Source: Streptomyces decoyicus (GTDB lineage: Bacteria; Actinomycetota; Actinomycetes; Streptomycetales; Streptomycetaceae). From it: 64,000 nucleotides of DNA. The position numbers were made by a program, and so were the translations under genes. The stretch is from assembly GCF_019880305.1 (NCBI RefSeq), contig NZ_CP082301.1, positions 7,316,001 through 7,380,000 of the forward strand, given 5' to 3'. Below the pieces are notes generated by a model. The model saw nothing but the letters and a program-made list of their open reading frames with translations. It made no database searches and was not told where the DNA came from. Each line of letters opens with the position of its first letter. Positions within the stretch are counted from its first letter, which is position 1. Below are positions 18,358 through 26,615 of this stretch, one piece after another.

Positions 18358-18540
18358 ATGTCCACACAGGCGAAGGTCGCGGTCGGCGGCGTCGCGGTGG
18401 GAGTGATCCTGCTGTGGCTGCTGCCCTTCTGGGCGGCCCTCTTGGTCATGGTCGGGGTCCCGGCCGTCGCGTATCTGACGCTCGACTCCTCCCAACGACG
18501 CCGACTGCGCCGCGTCAGCCGCAAACAGATCGGCCGCTGA
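18358..18540 (+). CDS. Small membrane protein (60 aa)
   Basis: 60-residue hypothetical protein with two hydrophobic segments: VAVGGVAVGVILLWLLPFW (about 7-25) and ALLVMVGVPAVAYLTL (about 27-42). A strongly basic tail (RRRLRRVSRKQIGR) should remain in the cytoplasm. The ATG at 18358 has GGGAG at good spacing. It is transcribed divergently from the SNF2/SWIM pair across 148 bp. No family is recognised. The coding pattern (G/C third positions, RBS) makes it a real gene. Confidence 0.75.
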   Translation: MSTQAKVAVGGVAVGVILLWLLPFWAALLVMVGVPAVAYLTLDSSQRRRLRRVSRKQIGR

Positions 18541-19166
18541 CCGAGCAGACACCCGCCCCGCTCCGGGCGCCCCCGGCATCGCCTTGCTTGCGTGCCGTAC
18601 GGCCACCACCCGTACGCGCCTACGGCTCTCCTGGCCCGCGCTCGATTCGGCGAGCCGGGGCTGTGGGCGGGCACTGGCCGGGCAGGCGGGGCCACCGCCC
18701 GAGCCACGTAACTCGGGTGACTCGGCCATCCCTGGCACGGGCGCGGCTGGCCCCATAGCCCGGCGTGCGGTCGGTGACGGACAGCGCCGCCGGGCCGCAG
18801 ACGGGAACGTGTGCAGGTCGGAGGGGATGTACCGAGGACCGCCCGCAGGACCGGAGCAAACGCCGGGGTACTCAATCCCGCGTACCAGTGGGCCCGCGCC
18901 GAGGACGGGCTCCGGTGCGTCCCCTCCGACCCCCGCGGCAACCACGAGCCCCGCAGACGCCAGCCCCCACCGGCCGCACGCCCGCCACGAACCGCACAGC
19001 CAGGGCGTCAGCCCACCGCCCGCCGCGCACACCGCCCGCGAACCCCGCCAAGACCCCCACGAACGCCCGCCTCAGGCCTCAGGCTGACCCGCGAAGACCG
19101 ACCCGCCCAAGAACCGACCCGCCCGAGACCGCCCGCCCAAGACGACCCGCCCAAGACCGACCCGCC
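18541..19166. other. 626-bp gene-free interval with decayed repeats
   Basis: No convincing gene is seen. Open frames here lack ribosome sites, family features and consistent codon bias. The end (19084-19174) carries an irregular array of about 16 bp based on GACCGACCCGCCCAAGA, adjoining the 3' end of the next minus-strand gene. Confidence 0.6.
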
Positions 19167-19174
19167 TCAGACCG
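19084..19174. repeat. Irregular tandem repeat based on ACCCGCCCAAGA
   Basis: About five imperfect units with spacing of 13-17 bp. The last bases overlap the final codons of the 19167-19949 gene, as in several other arrays of this window. Confidence 0.7.
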
Positions 19175-19949
19175 GCCGCGCCGCCAACTCATCGAGCGAC
19201 GACAACAACCCGGGAAGCGCAGGCCCCCGCCCCACCGGATGCACCTCGCCCGGCTCGTCATCCAGCAGCACGAACGCAATGTCATCGGTACGAGCAACCA
19301 TGCTCCAGCCGGGCCCGTCCACCCGCAGCGTCCGCGCCTCACCGGCCGCGAACGACGACCGTACCCGCCCCGGCGGCGGCGGCTCGTTCACATAACCGCG
19401 CGCCTCCTCCAGCACCCGCCGCACCCCCTTGTGCGCATGACCCCCCGGCTCGGCGAAGCTGTCGTCGTCATCCACCTGCTCGCGCCACGCCGCCCACTGC
19501 ATGGCGATCTCGTCCGCGCCCAGCCGCCGTTGCGCCGGCCCCCACCCCTCGGCGTCCGGCGGCGCGAGCGGCGCCGGGTCGCCTTCCTGCGGTTCCGGAT
19601 CGTGCGGCTGCGGCACCCCCGGCGCCGATACGGCGAGCGCGAGCGGCCAGCCGGGCATCGCCCCGATGATGCTGCCCTCGCCGGGGGAGAGGTCGTACTC
19701 CATCCCGCAGTCCCAGGCGGCGATCGCACACGCGACCAGCGACACATCCTCCGTCGCCACGGTCCAGCGCGCGCCCTCACTGTCCTGACCGAGGACCAGC
19801 CCGTAGCCCTCCGCATACGGTTCGAGGCCGAGGCCCGCACACACCTCGGGGTAGTCGTCGCCGAGCACGCTCGGGAACTGCGCGGGCGTCAGCAGCACCG
19901 CCGTCAGCACGAACAACTGGTCGTTGTCGGCGCTCTCGGTCGTGGGCAC
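19167..19949 (-). CDS. Conserved hypothetical protein (260 aa)
   Basis: 260-residue acidic protein, not recognised as a known family. No signal peptide or membrane segment is seen. The central region (about 120-165) is rich in proline and glutamate and probably a linker between two small domains. The C-terminal part (VDGPGWSMVARTDDIAFVLLDDE) resembles a beta-rich fold. The GTG at 19949 is chosen over an upstream in-frame ATG because GGGAGG precedes it. It is a single gene divergent from the zinc-ribbon gene at 20039. Function unknown. Confidence 0.75.
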   Translation of the reverse strand: MPTTESADNDQLFVLTAVLLTPAQFPSVLGDDYPEVCAGLGLEPYAEGYGLVLGQDSEGARWTVATEDVSLVACAIAAWDCGMEYDLSPGEGSIIGAMPGWPLALAVSAPGVPQPHDPEPQEGDPAPLAPPDAEGWGPAQRRLGADEIAMQWAAWREQVDDDDSFAEPGGHAHKGVRRVLEEARGYVNEPPPPGRVRSSFAAGEARTLRVDGPGWSMVARTDDIAFVLLDDEPGEVHPVGRGPALPGLLSSLDELAARPV

Positions 19950-20038
19950 GCGGGCCTCCCCATCCAATCCGTTGCGGAGTACGTCGGCGCACCCTAATTG
20001 GCTTGGGAGGGGCTTGTCACCAGCCGTACGCTGCACAG

Positions 20039-20476
20039 ATGTGTTTTTACAGCAGTCGCATGCACTTCGTGTGCCTGGCCTGCCGGGCCGCGTGGAAGAA
20101 GACGCCGGCCTCGCAGGGCCCGGTCCGCTGCCCGCAGTGCCGCGCCGAGCTGATCAACGCGGGCGCCGACCTGGCGGTCCCCAAGAGGCGCGACGAAGCC
20201 GGCTGGCGCGCCCTGGAGGCCGTACTGCGCGCGGGCCTGACCTTCCACGGCGGCTGCTGCGGTACGGGCCCCGGCTACCGTCCGCGCACCCCGCGCGAGG
20301 TCCAGGAGCGGCTGGCGCTCGCCGGCCGCACCGGCATGCCCGTCAAGAAGGCACTGGCCGTAGTGGATCCGACGCTCACGGACCGCTATGGCGCCGCCGC
20401 GCGCACTCCAGGGCGCGGCACCCGCACCGCACGGCGCGCGACCGGCGTGCCCCCGCGCTCACCGAAGACCGCCTGA
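20039..20476 (+). CDS. Small zinc-ribbon-like hypothetical protein
   Basis: 145-residue protein with paired cysteines FVCLACRAAW and VRCPQCRAEL within the first 40 residues, which would form a treble-clef or zinc-ribbon metal site. The rest is basic, with an arginine/threonine-rich tail. No ribosome site precedes the ATG at 20039. A -10-like TACGCT lies about 7 nt upstream, so the mRNA may be leaderless. An alternative start is the methionine eight codons later. Function unknown; nucleic-acid binding is possible. Confidence 0.7.
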   Translation: MCFYSSRMHFVCLACRAAWKKTPASQGPVRCPQCRAELINAGADLAVPKRRDEAGWRALEAVLRAGLTFHGGCCGTGPGYRPRTPREVQERLALAGRTGMPVKKALAVVDPTLTDRYGAAARTPGRGTRTARRATGVPPRSPKTA

Positions 20477-20586
20477 CGCTACGGAATCCGGCCATCACCC
20501 GGCCCGATCTGACGCCCGCCACCCCCTCCAACTCCCCTCCGCCCCCCTAAAATCGGCACGTCGGCGAACGAAGGGACAGATGCCAG

Positions 20587-21483
20587 GTGCGGCGCTACGA
20601 CTGGTTGAGGGAGATCCGGCGGCTCGACCCGGAGCGCGACTTCCTGCGGATCTACCGCATCATCGCGACCCATGAATTCCCCTGGGACATCACCAGAGCC
20701 CTGGAGCTGGCGCTCTACCGCACCTACGCGGTGCCGAGCATCGGCCGGCTGCTCGCCGAGACCGCCGAGCTGACGGACCGTACGCAAAAGCGCTACGACG
20801 ACACCGCTCTCCTCCTGGATGCCGTCGTCGAGCACGGCTTCGACGGCGAGGACGGCCGGACGGCGATCCGCCGGATCAACCAGATGCACCGCAGCTATGA
20901 CATCAGCAACGAGGACATGCGCTATGTCCTGTGCACGTTCGTCGTGGTGCCCAAGCGCTGGCTGGACGCATACGGCTGGCGGCGGCTGACCGCGCATGAA
21001 CAGCAGGCCGTCGCCGTCTATTACCGCACCCTCGGCCGTCATATGGGCATCACCGAACTCCCGCAGACCTACGAGGACTTCGAGCGGTGTCTCGATGCCT
21101 ACGAGGAGGCGCACTTCGCCTGGGACGAGGGTGCGCGCAGGGTGTCGGACGCCACGCTGGACCTGATGGCAGGGTGGTACGGCCCGCTCGCTCCGGTGGT
21201 GCGCGGAGCGAGCATGGCCCTCCTGGACGACTCGCTGCTGGCGGCGTTCCGGTACGAGCGGCCCCGGCCGACGGTCCAGAAGACGGTACGCACCGCCCTG
21301 AAGCTGCGTGCCAAGGCCGTGCGGCTGCTGCCGCCCCGTCGCACTCCCCACTACGCCCGTCAGAACCCCGAGATCAAGGGCTATCCGAACGGCTTCAAGG
21401 TGGCCGAGCTCGGTACCTTCCCCACCGCCCGCCGCACGGGCAGCTGTCCGGTGCCCCACGTGGAGGGCCCGGCGGAGTCCTGA
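20587..21483 (+). CDS. MpaB-family (DUF2236-like) oxygenase
   Basis: 298-residue protein recognised as an oxygenase of the MpaB/latex-clearing (DUF2236) type. Signatures include FLRIYRIIATHEFPWDITRALELALYRTYAVPSI, the AxxxRxxxxH-like stretch AIRRINQMHRSYDI and FVVVPKRWLDAYGWRRLT. These proteins use a histidine-bound heme b for oxidation chemistry. The GTG at 20587 sits in a GCCAGGTGC context with a weak ribosome site. It is convergent with the methyltransferase gene. The substrate is unknown. Confidence 0.78.
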   Translation: MRRYDWLREIRRLDPERDFLRIYRIIATHEFPWDITRALELALYRTYAVPSIGRLLAETAELTDRTQKRYDDTALLLDAVVEHGFDGEDGRTAIRRINQMHRSYDISNEDMRYVLCTFVVVPKRWLDAYGWRRLTAHEQQAVAVYYRTLGRHMGITELPQTYEDFERCLDAYEEAHFAWDEGARRVSDATLDLMAGWYGPLAPVVRGASMALLDDSLLAAFRYERPRPTVQKTVRTALKLRAKAVRLLPPRRTPHYARQNPEIKGYPNGFKVAELGTFPTARRTGSCPVPHVEGPAES

Positions 21484-21539
21484 ACCCCGTACGCCGTCGG
21501 TCGAGTTGGGCCGCCGGCCAGATGGGGCCGCCGGCCCGG

Positions 21540-22151
21540 TTACGCCCGGCGGACCGCCAGGGCCAGATAGCGGGAGTCTTCGTCCTCGTACCGGATCAGG
21601 TCCCAGCCGCAGTCGTCCAGGAGGGGCCGCAGGTTCGGCTCCGCCCGCAGGTCGTCGGGGGTGACCGGGCGGCCCTTGCGGGCGGCGAGGGCGGCCCGCC
21701 CGATGGGATGGAAGAGAGCCAGCCGGCCACCGGGGCGTACGGCCCTGGCGAGTTCGGCGAGGCCGCCCGCCGAGTCCGGCAGGTGGGAGAGGAGCCCGGC
21801 GGCGAAGACCGCGTCCAGTGCGGCGTCGGGCAGCGGCAGCCGGGTCACGTCCGCGAGCAGCAGCGCCGCGTCACGGTCGCGCCCGGCCCGCACGGCGGCC
21901 TGGAGCATCTCGGGCGTGAGATCCGCGCCAAGCACCGCCCCACGCGGTCCCACGGCCGCCCGCAGCGCGGGCAGCGCGCGCCCCGTACCGCAGCCGGCGT
22001 CCAGGACCCGGTCGCCCTCCTGGAGGCCCAGTTCGGCGACGCCCGCGGCATAGGCGGGACCGTCGTCGGGGAACTTCGTGTCCCAGTCGGCGGCGCGTGA
22101 CGCGAAGAACGCACGGACCTCGTGCGGCCGGTCGGCGTGGTGGTCGGTCAT
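21540..22151 (-). CDS. Class I SAM-dependent methyltransferase
   Basis: 203-residue Rossmann-fold methyltransferase. Motif I is VLDAGCGTGRALPAL, followed by acidic LGADLTPEML and motif IV/VI AVFAAGLLSHLPD. The ATG at 22151 overlaps the stop of the upstream NCS1 permease by 4 bp, so the two are translationally coupled. The substrate cannot be told from sequence. The coupling suggests that a compound taken up by the permease may be methylated, which is inference only. Confidence 0.85.
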   Translation of the reverse strand: MTDHHADRPHEVRAFFASRAADWDTKFPDDGPAYAAGVAELGLQEGDRVLDAGCGTGRALPALRAAVGPRGAVLGADLTPEMLQAAVRAGRDRDAALLLADVTRLPLPDAALDAVFAAGLLSHLPDSAGGLAELARAVRPGGRLALFHPIGRAALAARKGRPVTPDDLRAEPNLRPLLDDCGWDLIRYEDEDSRYLALAVRRA

Positions 22152-23635
22152 CGGGTTCCTCCGGGGGTGGGACGGTCGGCGAGGGAGGCCGTGCAGGCGT
22201 ACAGGGCCGCCGCGACGGCCAGGGCCACCACGACGCCGAGGTTCATGGCGCCCAGCGTCCCCCGGGCGGCGCCGTCGGTGAGCAGAAAGCCCACGGCTCG
22301 GGCGATATGGGGGTCGCCGGAGGTGATCAGGCCGAGTCCGACCGCGGTCGCGACGGCGAGCGAGAGCACTGCCGGCCAGCCCAGGGTCCGTACGGACGTC
22401 AGCTCGAAGCCGGTGTGGCGGCGGCGCCACTGCTCCACGAGGAAGACGGCCGTCCAGGCGGCCATCGCCACCCCGATGACGGACAGGAACGCCTGGAAGG
22501 TGGCGAAGAAACTGGGGGAGACGAACAGCACGTACCAGCCGCCGAAAGCCATCAGCGCACCGTCCACCAGGACGGCGAGGTGTCGGCGGACGGGGATGCC
22601 CAGGGCCAGCATCGACATGCCCGAGCTGTAGATGTCCATGATCGCCCCGGAGGCGAAGCCCCCGATGGCGGCGAGCAGATACGGCACCAGGAACCAGGTC
22701 GGCAACTCGGCCGCGAGGGCGCCTACGGGGTCGGCGGCCGCGGCCTCGGCGAGCTTCGGATCACCGGCGTTCAGCAGCACGCCGAAGGCCAGCAGCGCCA
22801 GCGGGGGCAGCACCCCGCCCAGCGTCGTCCACCAGGTGACCGCCCGCCCGCTGCTCGTACGCGGCAGATAACGGCTGTAGTCGGCACCGCAGTTGACCCA
22901 GCCCAGGCCCAGGAGCGTCATCGCGAACACGACGCCGCCGAGGCAGGTGCCGAGGCTGGCGGACGGGCCGTCCCCGAGGGCGGACGGATCGATGCGGTCG
23001 GCCATCAGCACCATGTACACCACGGTCAGGGCGGTGATCGAGGCGGTCAGATACTTCTGCACCTTCATGATCAGTGCGTGCCCGAAGATCCCGACGACCA
23101 CGACCGAGACGGCGGTCACCACGAAGCACAGCACCTGCGCCGCCGTGGTCGGTGTCCCCCCGTCGGCACGGGCGAACGTACCGGGCGCGACCCGGGCCAG
23201 GATCGCGGAACCGCCGAGCGAGGAGAGCGCGACCAGTACGGTCTCCCAGCCCACGTTGGAGACATAACTGAACACGGTGGGCAGCTTGTTGCCCTGTGTC
23301 CCGAAGGAGGCCCGGCCGATGGCCATGGTGGGTGCGCCCGTGCGCGCCCCGGCGACCGAGATCAGACCGACCAGGAGGAAGGACAGCACATAGCCGAGGG
23401 CCCCGGTGACGATCGTCTGCCAGGGGCTGAGCCCGAGGCCCATGAGGTAGACGCCGTAGGCGATGGACAGCAAGGACAGCCCGGAGGCGGCCCACGGCCA
23501 GAACAGCGACCGGGGGGTGCCGTGCCGTTCGGCATCCGGCACCGGATTGATGCCGTTGCGCTCGACCGCCCCCGTCGACGGGTTCGCCGCCGTCGCCGGT
23601 GGGCCTACCCGCTTCTGTGACTGCTGCTGCGTCAT
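22148..23635 (-). CDS. NCS1-family purine/cytosine permease
   Basis: 495-residue membrane protein with about twelve hydrophobic helices. Typical NCS1 phrases are SFGTQGNKLPTVFSYVSNVGWETV, WVNCGADYSRYLPR and PYLLAAIGGFASGAIMDIYSSG. It imports a nucleobase or related compound with a cation. The ATG at 23635 is preferred; an in-frame GTG six codons upstream is possible. It forms an operon with the methyltransferase (4-bp overlap). The exact ligand (cytosine, purine, thiamine precursor or allantoin) is not resolved. Confidence 0.88.
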   Translation of the reverse strand: MTQQQSQKRVGPPATAANPSTGAVERNGINPVPDAERHGTPRSLFWPWAASGLSLLSIAYGVYLMGLGLSPWQTIVTGALGYVLSFLLVGLISVAGARTGAPTMAIGRASFGTQGNKLPTVFSYVSNVGWETVLVALSSLGGSAILARVAPGTFARADGGTPTTAAQVLCFVVTAVSVVVVGIFGHALIMKVQKYLTASITALTVVYMVLMADRIDPSALGDGPSASLGTCLGGVVFAMTLLGLGWVNCGADYSRYLPRTSSGRAVTWWTTLGGVLPPLALLAFGVLLNAGDPKLAEAAAADPVGALAAELPTWFLVPYLLAAIGGFASGAIMDIYSSGMSMLALGIPVRRHLAVLVDGALMAFGGWYVLFVSPSFFATFQAFLSVIGVAMAAWTAVFLVEQWRRRHTGFELTSVRTLGWPAVLSLAVATAVGLGLITSGDPHIARAVGFLLTDGAARGTLGAMNLGVVVALAVAAALYACTASLADRPTPGGTR

Positions 23636-23941
23636 GCGCTCATGATCCCGCACGGGCCCGGCCGGCCCGCCGGGCGAACGTTTTCTGCCCGATATGGCCG
23701 GGGCCCCGGGGCCCGCGGCGGTGCGCCGTGGAGGTCCAACTACCACGAATCCGGCGGTGGGTGGGCTTCTTGATCCGAAGACGTGGCGGCTTTGGCGAAT
23801 CCGGGGAAATCCCCCTCTACGGGGGGTACGGTCCTCGCCATGGATTTCGGACGGCCCTCCGCCGCCGAAGGCTCCCCCCGCCGAGCCATCGATCCGCATA
23901 CCCGTGACGCGCAGGACCCTGCATCCTGGAGGAGACGGCCG

Positions 23942-24556
23942 ATGAACGCCGCACAAGGGGCCCCGGAGGACGCAGCCCCGGGCCCCGACGCCGAGTTGAC
24001 CCTGAAAATTTTAGTCGCGGGCGGCTTCGGCGTGGGCAAGACGACCCTGGTGGGCTCGGTCAGCGAGATCCACCCGCTGCGCACGGAGGAGCGGCTCAGC
24101 GAGGTGGGCGAGACCGTGGACGACACCGGGGGAGTGGACGACAAGGGCACCACCACGGTGGCGATGGACTTCGGCCGCATCACCATCAGGCAGGGCCTGT
24201 CCCTCTACCTCTTCGGCACCCCTGGACAGGACCGCTTCTGGTTCCTGTGGGACGACCTGTCGGAGGGCGCGCTGGGTGCCGTGGTACTGGCCGATACCCG
24301 GCGGTTGCAGGACTGCTTTCCGGCCGTCGACTACTTCGAGCGCCGCGCGATCCCGTTCCTGGTGGCCGTCAACTGCTTTGCGGAGGCACGGTCCTACGGG
24401 GCCGACGAGGTGGCCCGCGCACTGGACCTGGACCGTGGCACACCGGTCGTGCTCTGTGACGCAAGGGACCGCGACTCCGGCAAGGAGGTGCTGGTCCGGC
24501 TCGTCGAGCACGCGGGACGGCGGCACTCCGCCCGGGTGCTCGATTCGGTGGGCTGA
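23942..24556 (+). CDS. Conservon GTPase CvnD-like, containing a TTA codon
   Basis: 204-residue Ras-like GTPase of the Streptomyces conservon type. The P-loop is GGFGVGKTT (residues 27-35), followed by SEIHPLRTEERL, TTVAMDFGRI and FGTPGQDRFWFLWDDL. It would act at the membrane with a CvnA-type sensor and a Roadblock protein. The ATG at 23942 has GGAGGAG upstream; an ATG at 23840 (MDFGRPS) is an alternative. Leu24 is encoded by TTA (24011-24013) inside an AT-rich AAAATTTTA stretch, so translation should need the bldA tRNA. No kinase or DUF742 gene is adjacent. Confidence 0.85.
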   Translation: MNAAQGAPEDAAPGPDAELTLKILVAGGFGVGKTTLVGSVSEIHPLRTEERLSEVGETVDDTGGVDDKGTTTVAMDFGRITIRQGLSLYLFGTPGQDRFWFLWDDLSEGALGAVVLADTRRLQDCFPAVDYFERRAIPFLVAVNCFAEARSYGADEVARALDLDRGTPVVLCDARDRDSGKEVLVRLVEHAGRRHSARVLDSVG

Positions 24557-24571
24557 CCGGCGGACGGCCGA

Positions 24572-24604
24572 CGTGGCGCGGAGGTCCGGACGGCCCGCGC
24601 CACG
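24572..24604. terminator. Bidirectional hairpin between cvnD-like and PPOX genes
   Basis: Perfect 10-bp arms CGTGGCGCGG (24572-24581) and CCGCGCCACG (24595-24604) lie between two convergent genes. There is no T-tract, as is usual for Streptomyces terminators. Confidence 0.6.
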
Positions 24605-24631
24605 CACGCCGCGGCCCGCGCCACGCATGCC

Positions 24632-25060
24632 TCAGTCGGCGACAGCCGCGAGGGCGATGGCCTTGTCGATCTTGACCCGGACCACCAGCTCGCCCGGCAC
24701 GCCGTTGCGGGCGCCGTACTCCTCCGCCCGGTCCTCGCCCATGTAGCGGGCCGCGATCCGGGCCGCCCAGTGACGTACGTCTGCCAGGTCGTCACTCATC
24801 TCCGCCGTCCCCTGTACGACCACGAAAGCAAACGGCGGCCGTTCGTCGTCGACGCACAGGGCCACCCTGCCGTCGCGGGCGAGATTGCGGCCCTTGACCG
24901 TGTCCTCGCCGGTGTTGAACACCAGCTCATCACCGTCCATGAGGAACCACACCGGGGCGAGGTGCGGGCTGCCGTCGGCGCGTACGGTCGCCAGCTTCCC
25001 GGTACGGGTGCCCTCGGAAAGGAACCTCTGCCACTCATCCTTCGTCATCTTGTGTGCCAT
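24632..25060 (-). CDS. PPOX-class (F420/flavin-dependent) oxidoreductase
   Basis: 142-residue split-barrel flavin-binding protein. The order TGKLATVRADGSPHLAPVWFLMDGDELVFNT, GRNLARDGRVALCVDDERPPF and VVVQGTAEM is that of the actinobacterial PPOX class F420-dependent reductases. It probably binds F420 or FMN in the cytoplasm and reduces an unknown substrate. The ATG at 25060 has GAGG upstream; an ATG at 25078 is an alternative. It is divergent from the Roadblock gene across about 170 bp. The specific substrate is unknown. Confidence 0.85.
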   Translation of the reverse strand: MAHKMTKDEWQRFLSEGTRTGKLATVRADGSPHLAPVWFLMDGDELVFNTGEDTVKGRNLARDGRVALCVDDERPPFAFVVVQGTAEMSDDLADVRHWAARIAARYMGEDRAEEYGARNGVPGELVVRVKIDKAIALAAVAD

Positions 25061-25231
25061 GCCGACATCCTCATCCATGCGGCACACCCGAGCGCCGCGT
25101 GGCACGCCGTCCGTCCGTGGGGCCGCTTGCCGAGACGGCGGAGGTGGGACAGGCTGGCACGGCAGGTCGCGGACGGGCCGCGGGTGCCGTCCGGCCAGGA
25201 GTGCGGACGGGGATACGGGGAGGAAGCAGCA

Positions 25232-25639
25232 ATGGCATTGAGCAGCGGACTCGACTGGCTGCTGGACGACCTGACCAAACGGGTGGAGAAGGTACGGCAC
25301 GCGTTGGTGCTCTCCAACGACGGTCTGGTGACCGGGGCGAGCGAGGGACTGGAGCGGGGTGACGCCGAGCATCTCGCGGCGGTCGCCTCGGGAATGCACA
25401 GCCTCGCGAAAGGGTCGGCGCTCCACTTCGGAATCGGCCGGGTGCGCCAGACCATGGTCGAGTTCGACGACGGGGTGTTGTTCGTGACGGCGGCGGGGGA
25501 CGGCAGCTGTCTGTGCGTGCTGGCGCGCGCCGACGCCGACATGGGCCAGGTCGCCTACGAAATGACGCTGCTGGTCAATCGCGTCGGGGAGCATCTGGGC
25601 GTGGCGGCCCGCCAGCCGGAAAGTTATCCACAGGTCTGA
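25232..25639 (+). CDS. Roadblock/LC7-domain protein (CvnB-like)
   Basis: 135-residue Roadblock/LC7 protein. It starts SGLDWLLDDLTKRVEKVRHALVLSNDGLV and contains the DAEHLAAVASGMHSLA helix and beta-strand core typical of CvnB proteins in conservons. It would bind a small GTPase such as the CvnD-like protein 0.7 kb to the left. The ATG at 25232 has GGGGAGGAA upstream. The two genes are on the same strand but separated by an opposite-strand PPOX gene, so this is not a standard cvnABCD cluster. Confidence 0.88.
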   Translation: MALSSGLDWLLDDLTKRVEKVRHALVLSNDGLVTGASEGLERGDAEHLAAVASGMHSLAKGSALHFGIGRVRQTMVEFDDGVLFVTAAGDGSCLCVLARADADMGQVAYEMTLLVNRVGEHLGVAARQPESYPQV

Positions 25640-25718
25640 AGCGGGGCTTGACTCCCTGTCACCGCCTGCGGCTATCGTCGTCACTGTCAGTGATCGACCG
25701 AGTTGCGGGGGAAGCGAC

Positions 25719-26615
25719 ATGACAGTGATGTGCGAGGGGCGGCAGACGCTCACCATGGGGCGCGCGGCCCGCGAACTGGAGCTGCGGACCGGCGAGTTCG
25801 AGCTCGCCACCCAGCTCGGAGAAGTGCGGACGGTCCCGCCCGCGGCCGACGACCGGCCGGCCGGCACCGGATCACTCGGCAGGCGCCGGGTCCCGCTGGA
25901 GGAGATCACCCGGCTACAGGCCGAGCCGGGCTTCCCGGACGCGCTCCGCGAACGGATCCGCGCGGTCAGCACGACCGAGGCCGCCGCGCTCATGGGCATC
26001 GGCCCCGGCCGGGCCGGGCGTCTGACCCGGGCCGGCTGCTTCAGCCCCGTCCGTTTCTATGTGAACCGCTTCGGCGCGGTGGTCTGGCTCTATCTCGCGG
26101 CCGAGGTCGCCGACTTCGCCGACCGCGAACCCGACCTGATGCGGGGCAACACCCCGGCGGCGATGCGGGTGATGCTCGACAGCGGACAGGACTGGCGGGC
26201 ACGCCAGTGGCGCAGCCGACGGGTCGCCCAGCTCATGGGACAGACCGACGACCCCTGGGAAGCGGCCGCGGTGCTCGCCGCCGTGCTGCCGCCGGAGGAG
26301 CTGGCCTCGGTGGCCGAGGAGCCACTGGAGCGGTCCCTGCTGCGCCGGCTCAGGCCCACCCTGGCGTCCGTGATCACGGTGACCCCGGCCGCCCGGGAGT
26401 CCTACGAGCGCGTGCTGACGGCGGATGAGTTCGACGAAGTGCTGTGGTACCGCGTCCATCTCTCCCGGTGCCTGGAAAGGGCCCGCCGACAAGACCCGGG
26501 ACGGCTGCGGACCCCGGCCGCCGTTCCCTCCACCGCCCGCCCGGGTCAGTCCCCGAGCTTCCTGAACAGCCCTTCCTGGACGACCGAGACCAGCAGCCTG
26601 CCCTCCCGGTCGTAG
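25719..26615 (+). CDS. DUF6397-like protein with helix-turn-helix segments
   Basis: 298-residue protein resembling the Streptomyces DUF6397 family (from memory). The N-terminus MGRAARELELRTGEFELATQLGEVRTV looks like a helix-turn-helix. A second DNA-binding-like unit is TTEAAALMGIGPGRAGRLTRAGCF. No membrane segment is seen. The ATG at 25719 has GGGGGAAG upstream. The last about 23 codons overlap the 3' end of the convergent tesB gene (26546-26615). It may be a regulator but no target is evident. Confidence 0.75.
   Translation: MTVMCEGRQTLTMGRAARELELRTGEFELATQLGEVRTVPPAADDRPAGTGSLGRRRVPLEEITRLQAEPGFPDALRERIRAVSTTEAAALMGIGPGRAGRLTRAGCFSPVRFYVNRFGAVVWLYLAAEVADFADREPDLMRGNTPAAMRVMLDSGQDWRARQWRSRRVAQLMGQTDDPWEAAAVLAAVLPPEELASVAEEPLERSLLRRLRPTLASVITVTPAARESYERVLTADEFDEVLWYRVHLSRCLERARRQDPGRLRTPAAVPSTARPGQSPSFLNSPSWTTETSSLPSRS

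Noticed and set aside
18541..19166. Several overlapping open frames
   Set aside because: No ribosome sites, family matches or consistent codon pattern.
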